Positions 6,849 to 7,625 of a stretch of DNA of 7,625 nucleotides are shown piece by piece (the stretch's first letter is position 1; every line of letters begins with the position of its first letter). The stretch is from Bacteroidales bacterium (GTDB lineage: Bacteria > Bacteroidota > Bacteroidia > Bacteroidales > UBA12077). A program made the position numbers and the translations under genes. Under the pieces are notes generated by a model. That model saw nothing but the letters and a program-made list of their open reading frames with translations, had not been told where the DNA came from and searched no databases. The DNA lies in contig DAOWML010000103.1 in NCBI GenBank assembly GCA_030643125.1, positions 1 to 7,625 on the forward strand, written 5' to 3'.

Positions 6849-6879
6849 AAAAATTTACATTAATATACGAAAATTAATG
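6849..6879 (-). terminator. Weak AT-rich hairpin after trmH, possible terminator
   Basis: Just past the trmH stop, the minus strand has CATTAAT (6879-6873), an eight-base loop, ATTAATG (6864-6858), then TAAA and five T (6853-6849). The stem is only seven base pairs and almost all A-T, and the T-tract is displaced by four bases. It may slow or end trmH transcription, but it is far weaker than the other terminators here. Confidence 0.3.
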
Positions 6880-6880
6880 A

Positions 6881-7558
6881 TTAAATGTTATTTTTCTTAG
6901 ATAAAAACTCATTGACAAGTAAGGATGAGCTCTTAATTGTTTTTTTCAACCAAGTTAATTTTAATTCTTCTTTTTCAAAATCAGTCAGTTGCCAATTTAT
7001 ATTAGAGTTTCTTAACTTGCTTGTTAAATGATGAAGTATAATTGCAGCAGATACGGAAATATTGAAACTTTCAGTAAATCCATACATAGGGATTTTTAAA
7101 TATTCATCGGCATTGTCAATCATCAATTCTGATAAGCCCATTACTTCATTTCCAAAAAACAATGCCACTTTCCCTTTTCCTAGATCAAACTTTTCTAAAT
7201 CAACATCTCCTTTATGAGGGCTTGTAGCCACTATTCTATATCCGCTTTCTTTAAGCTTTTTTATTGCTTCTAAAGTATTGTTCTCCGTTTTATTATATTT
7301 TATAAGATTCAACCATTTTGATGATCCTAAAGCAACATCCGGATTTACTTCATATTTATTTTTGTTTTCGATAATATGTATATCCTGTAATCCAAAACAA
7401 TCTGAGGTTCGTAATACTGCACTAGCATTTTGCGACTGATAAATATCTTCTACCGCAACGGTAATATACCGTGTTCTGTTCTCAAGAACTTTATCAAACA
7501 CTTCAAGTCTATTATCAGTTACAAATTGCTTAAGAAAATTTATTAATTCGCTATTCAT
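6881..7558 (-). CDS. trmH: tRNA (guanosine-2'-O-)-methyltransferase, TrmH/SpoU family
   Basis: A 225-residue SPOUT methyltransferase closest in layout to TrmH, which uses S-adenosylmethionine to methylate the ribose of G18 in the tRNA D-loop. Motif 1 is SQNASAVLRTSDCFG (42-56) with the expected catalytic Arg50. Motif 2 is ALFFGNEVMGLS (132-143). Motif 3 is IPMYGFTESFNISVSAAIIL (156-175); together motifs 2 and 3 form the trefoil-knot cofactor site. After the SPOUT domain there is a short helical tail, as in TrmH, and there is no N-terminal L30e-like substrate-binding domain as in RlmB or TsnR, which favours TrmH over the rRNA enzymes. Length and start fit the family. The ATG lies about 21 bases after the T-tract of the terminator upstream, so it has little room for a normal promoter and leader. 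Confidence 0.88.
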   Translation of the reverse strand: MNSELINFLKQFVTDNRLEVFDKVLENRTRYITVAVEDIYQSQNASAVLRTSDCFGLQDIHIIENKNKYEVNPDVALGSSKWLNLIKYNKTENNTLEAIKKLKESGYRIVATSPHKGDVDLEKFDLGKGKVALFFGNEVMGLSELMIDNADEYLKIPMYGFTESFNISVSAAIILHHLTSKLRNSNINWQLTDFEKEELKLTWLKKTIKSSSLLVNEFLSKKNNI

Positions 7559-7579
7559 AAATTACAAAAATCTGTTTAC

Positions 7580-7618
7580 AAAAAAAGGGAGTACAATAAA
7601 ATTGTACTCCCTGTTATT
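7580..7618. terminator. Bidirectional intrinsic terminator upstream of trmH
   Basis: Twelve-base arms (7586-7597 and 7601-7612, AGGGAGTACAAT and its complement) enclose a three-base loop. On the minus strand the hairpin is followed by a run of seven T (7586-7580, overlapping the stem by one), and on the plus strand by GTTATTTTTTA. It can end transcription both ways. Its likely main role is to end a minus-strand gene lying beyond the right edge. Confidence 0.85.
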
Positions 7619-7625
7619 TTTTATC

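Overview
The window looks like chromosomal DNA from a member of the Bacteroidota, probably Bacteroidales/Marinilabiliales-like. The evidence is strong AT-richness, a PorT-type outer-membrane barrel protein, an HtpG with the lineage's Gly-rich stretch and charged C-terminal insertion, a LytTR-type response regulator, weak or absent Shine-Dalgarno sequences, and one promoter matching the Bacteroidota -7 element TAnnTTTG. I see no mobile element, tRNA, rRNA, CRISPR array or sign of recent transfer. There is no gene-free stretch longer than 300 bases.

Layout: one short plus-strand reading frame of unknown function (8-292, possibly the tail of a gene that begins outside the window) converges with a run of seven minus-strand genes. 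In transcription order, right to left, these are: trmH (tRNA ribose methyltransferase, 6881-7558); an orphan LytTR response regulator (6081-6785); a class III PLP aminotransferase of the acetylornithine/ornithine type (4848-6038); an exported protein of unknown function (3934-4800); a receiver-like protein that lacks its phosphoacceptor aspartate and ends in a membrane helix (3321-3866); htpG (Hsp90, 1129-3177); and a PorT-like outer-membrane barrel protein (295-1038).

The run is probably several transcripts. Clear intrinsic terminators follow the LytTR gene and htpG. A third lies just upstream of trmH and would end a gene beyond the right edge. Each of these three sits only about 20-40 nt before the next start codon, so the next gene either has a very tight promoter or depends on read-through. 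The LytTR gene has a good -7 element. htpG has a sigma-54-like element about 50 nt upstream of its start.

The housekeeping genes (trmH, htpG, aminotransferase) are ordinary. The least understood part is the pair at 3321-4800: an exported unknown protein followed by a tail-anchored degenerate receiver. They are a candidate for an undescribed envelope-signalling pair, but the sequence shows adjacency and architecture only, not function.
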